DNA of 6,444 bases. Source: Gammaproteobacteria bacterium (GTDB taxonomy: Bacteria > Pseudomonadota > Gammaproteobacteria > Pseudomonadales > Pseudohongiellaceae). Positions within the stretch are counted from its first letter, which is position 1, and the number at the start of each line of letters is the position of its first letter. Location: NCBI GenBank assembly GCA_007571115.1, contig RKSA01000149.1, positions 1 to 6,444 of the forward strand, read 5' to 3'. The notes beneath the pieces were generated by a model that made no database searches, was not told the DNA's origin, and was given only the letters and a program-made list of their open reading frames with translations. The position numbers and the translations under genes are program-made. Below, in pieces: positions 6,438 through 6,444 of the stretch.

Positions 6438-6444
6438 ATGACGA
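6438..6444 (+). CDS. Start of a downstream gene, probably a transposase (partial)
   Basis: ATG at 6438 is preceded by GGAGGAA (6422-6428), with 11 nt from GGAGG to the ATG, and by the TATAAT promoter. Only Met-Thr and one more base are in the window, so nothing about the product can be read directly. Transposase is inferred from the insertion-sequence-like end upstream. Confidence 0.4.

Larger units (their letters stand above)
6350..6444 (+). mobile_element. Suspected left end of an insertion sequence (IS1380/ISEcp1-like), partial
   Basis: From 6350 (CCCGGATATTGCATGAGTGA) the sequence is visibly less GC-rich and carries a compact, self-contained expression unit: promoter, ribosome binding site and ATG within 95 bases. 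The first 20 bases resemble the ISEcp1 left terminal repeat as I recall it (CCTAGATTCTACGTCAGTAC), sharing CC..GAT..T.C.T.AGT. IS1380-family transposases often start M-T, consistent with ATGACGA at the window edge. The four bases before (CTAG, 6346-6349) could be a target duplication, but the right end is not in the window. Family assignment is tentative; the alternative is an ordinary gene with its own promoter. Confidence 0.42.

Overview
The window reads as GC-rich chromosomal DNA of a proteobacterium, most likely a betaproteobacterium (perhaps Rhodocyclales-like). This rests on the ispA-dxs order, a HemB N-terminus with the PATRMRRMRR block and an aspartate-rich metal site, and the protein flavour generally. 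No rRNA or other phylogenetic marker is present, so genus is not claimed.

Layout. Positions 2-130 hold the last 42 codons of ispA (farnesyl diphosphate synthase). It is followed on the same strand by dxs (221-2185, DXP synthase) and, overlapping the dxs stop by 8 nt, cobO (2178-2786, corrinoid adenosyltransferase). Converging on cobO with a 7-nt gap is a minus-strand pair: a TVP38/TMEM64 (DedA-like) membrane protein (3480-4199) and a histidine-phosphatase protein, possibly CobC-like (2794-3483), joined by an ATGA stop/start overlap. Divergent from that pair, hemB (4327-5340, porphobilinogen synthase) starts at TTG behind a strong Shine-Dalgarno. Then trxA (5455-5811, thioredoxin) has its own sigma70-like promoter. 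Up to here the content is housekeeping: isoprenoid precursors, tetrapyrrole/corrinoid metabolism, a membrane protein and redox.

The last ~640 bases are accessory. A PrlF-family antitoxin (5862-6191) has its own near-consensus promoter, whose -35 box overlaps the trxA stop. An inverted repeat spans this promoter and is a good autoregulatory operator candidate. The antitoxin is followed, at a one-base TGATG overlap, by only the first 41 codons of a YhaV-like toxin, which then stops (6191-6316). From about 6350 the sequence looks like the left end of an insertion sequence (IS1380/ISEcp1-like terminus suspected). It has an internal promoter with a perfect TATAAT, a strong ribosome binding site and an ATG at 6438, so the transposase would lie beyond the window.

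Most interesting points: an apparently toxin-less PrlF antitoxin immediately after trxA, where rho is the usual neighbour; the promoter/operator architecture of that antitoxin; and a perfect 10-bp inverted repeat at the IS end. That repeat is placed so that only read-through transcripts, not native ones, would fold over the transposase ribosome binding site. I saw no tRNA, rRNA, CRISPR array or wholly novel multi-gene system. No gene-free stretch exceeds 300 bases.
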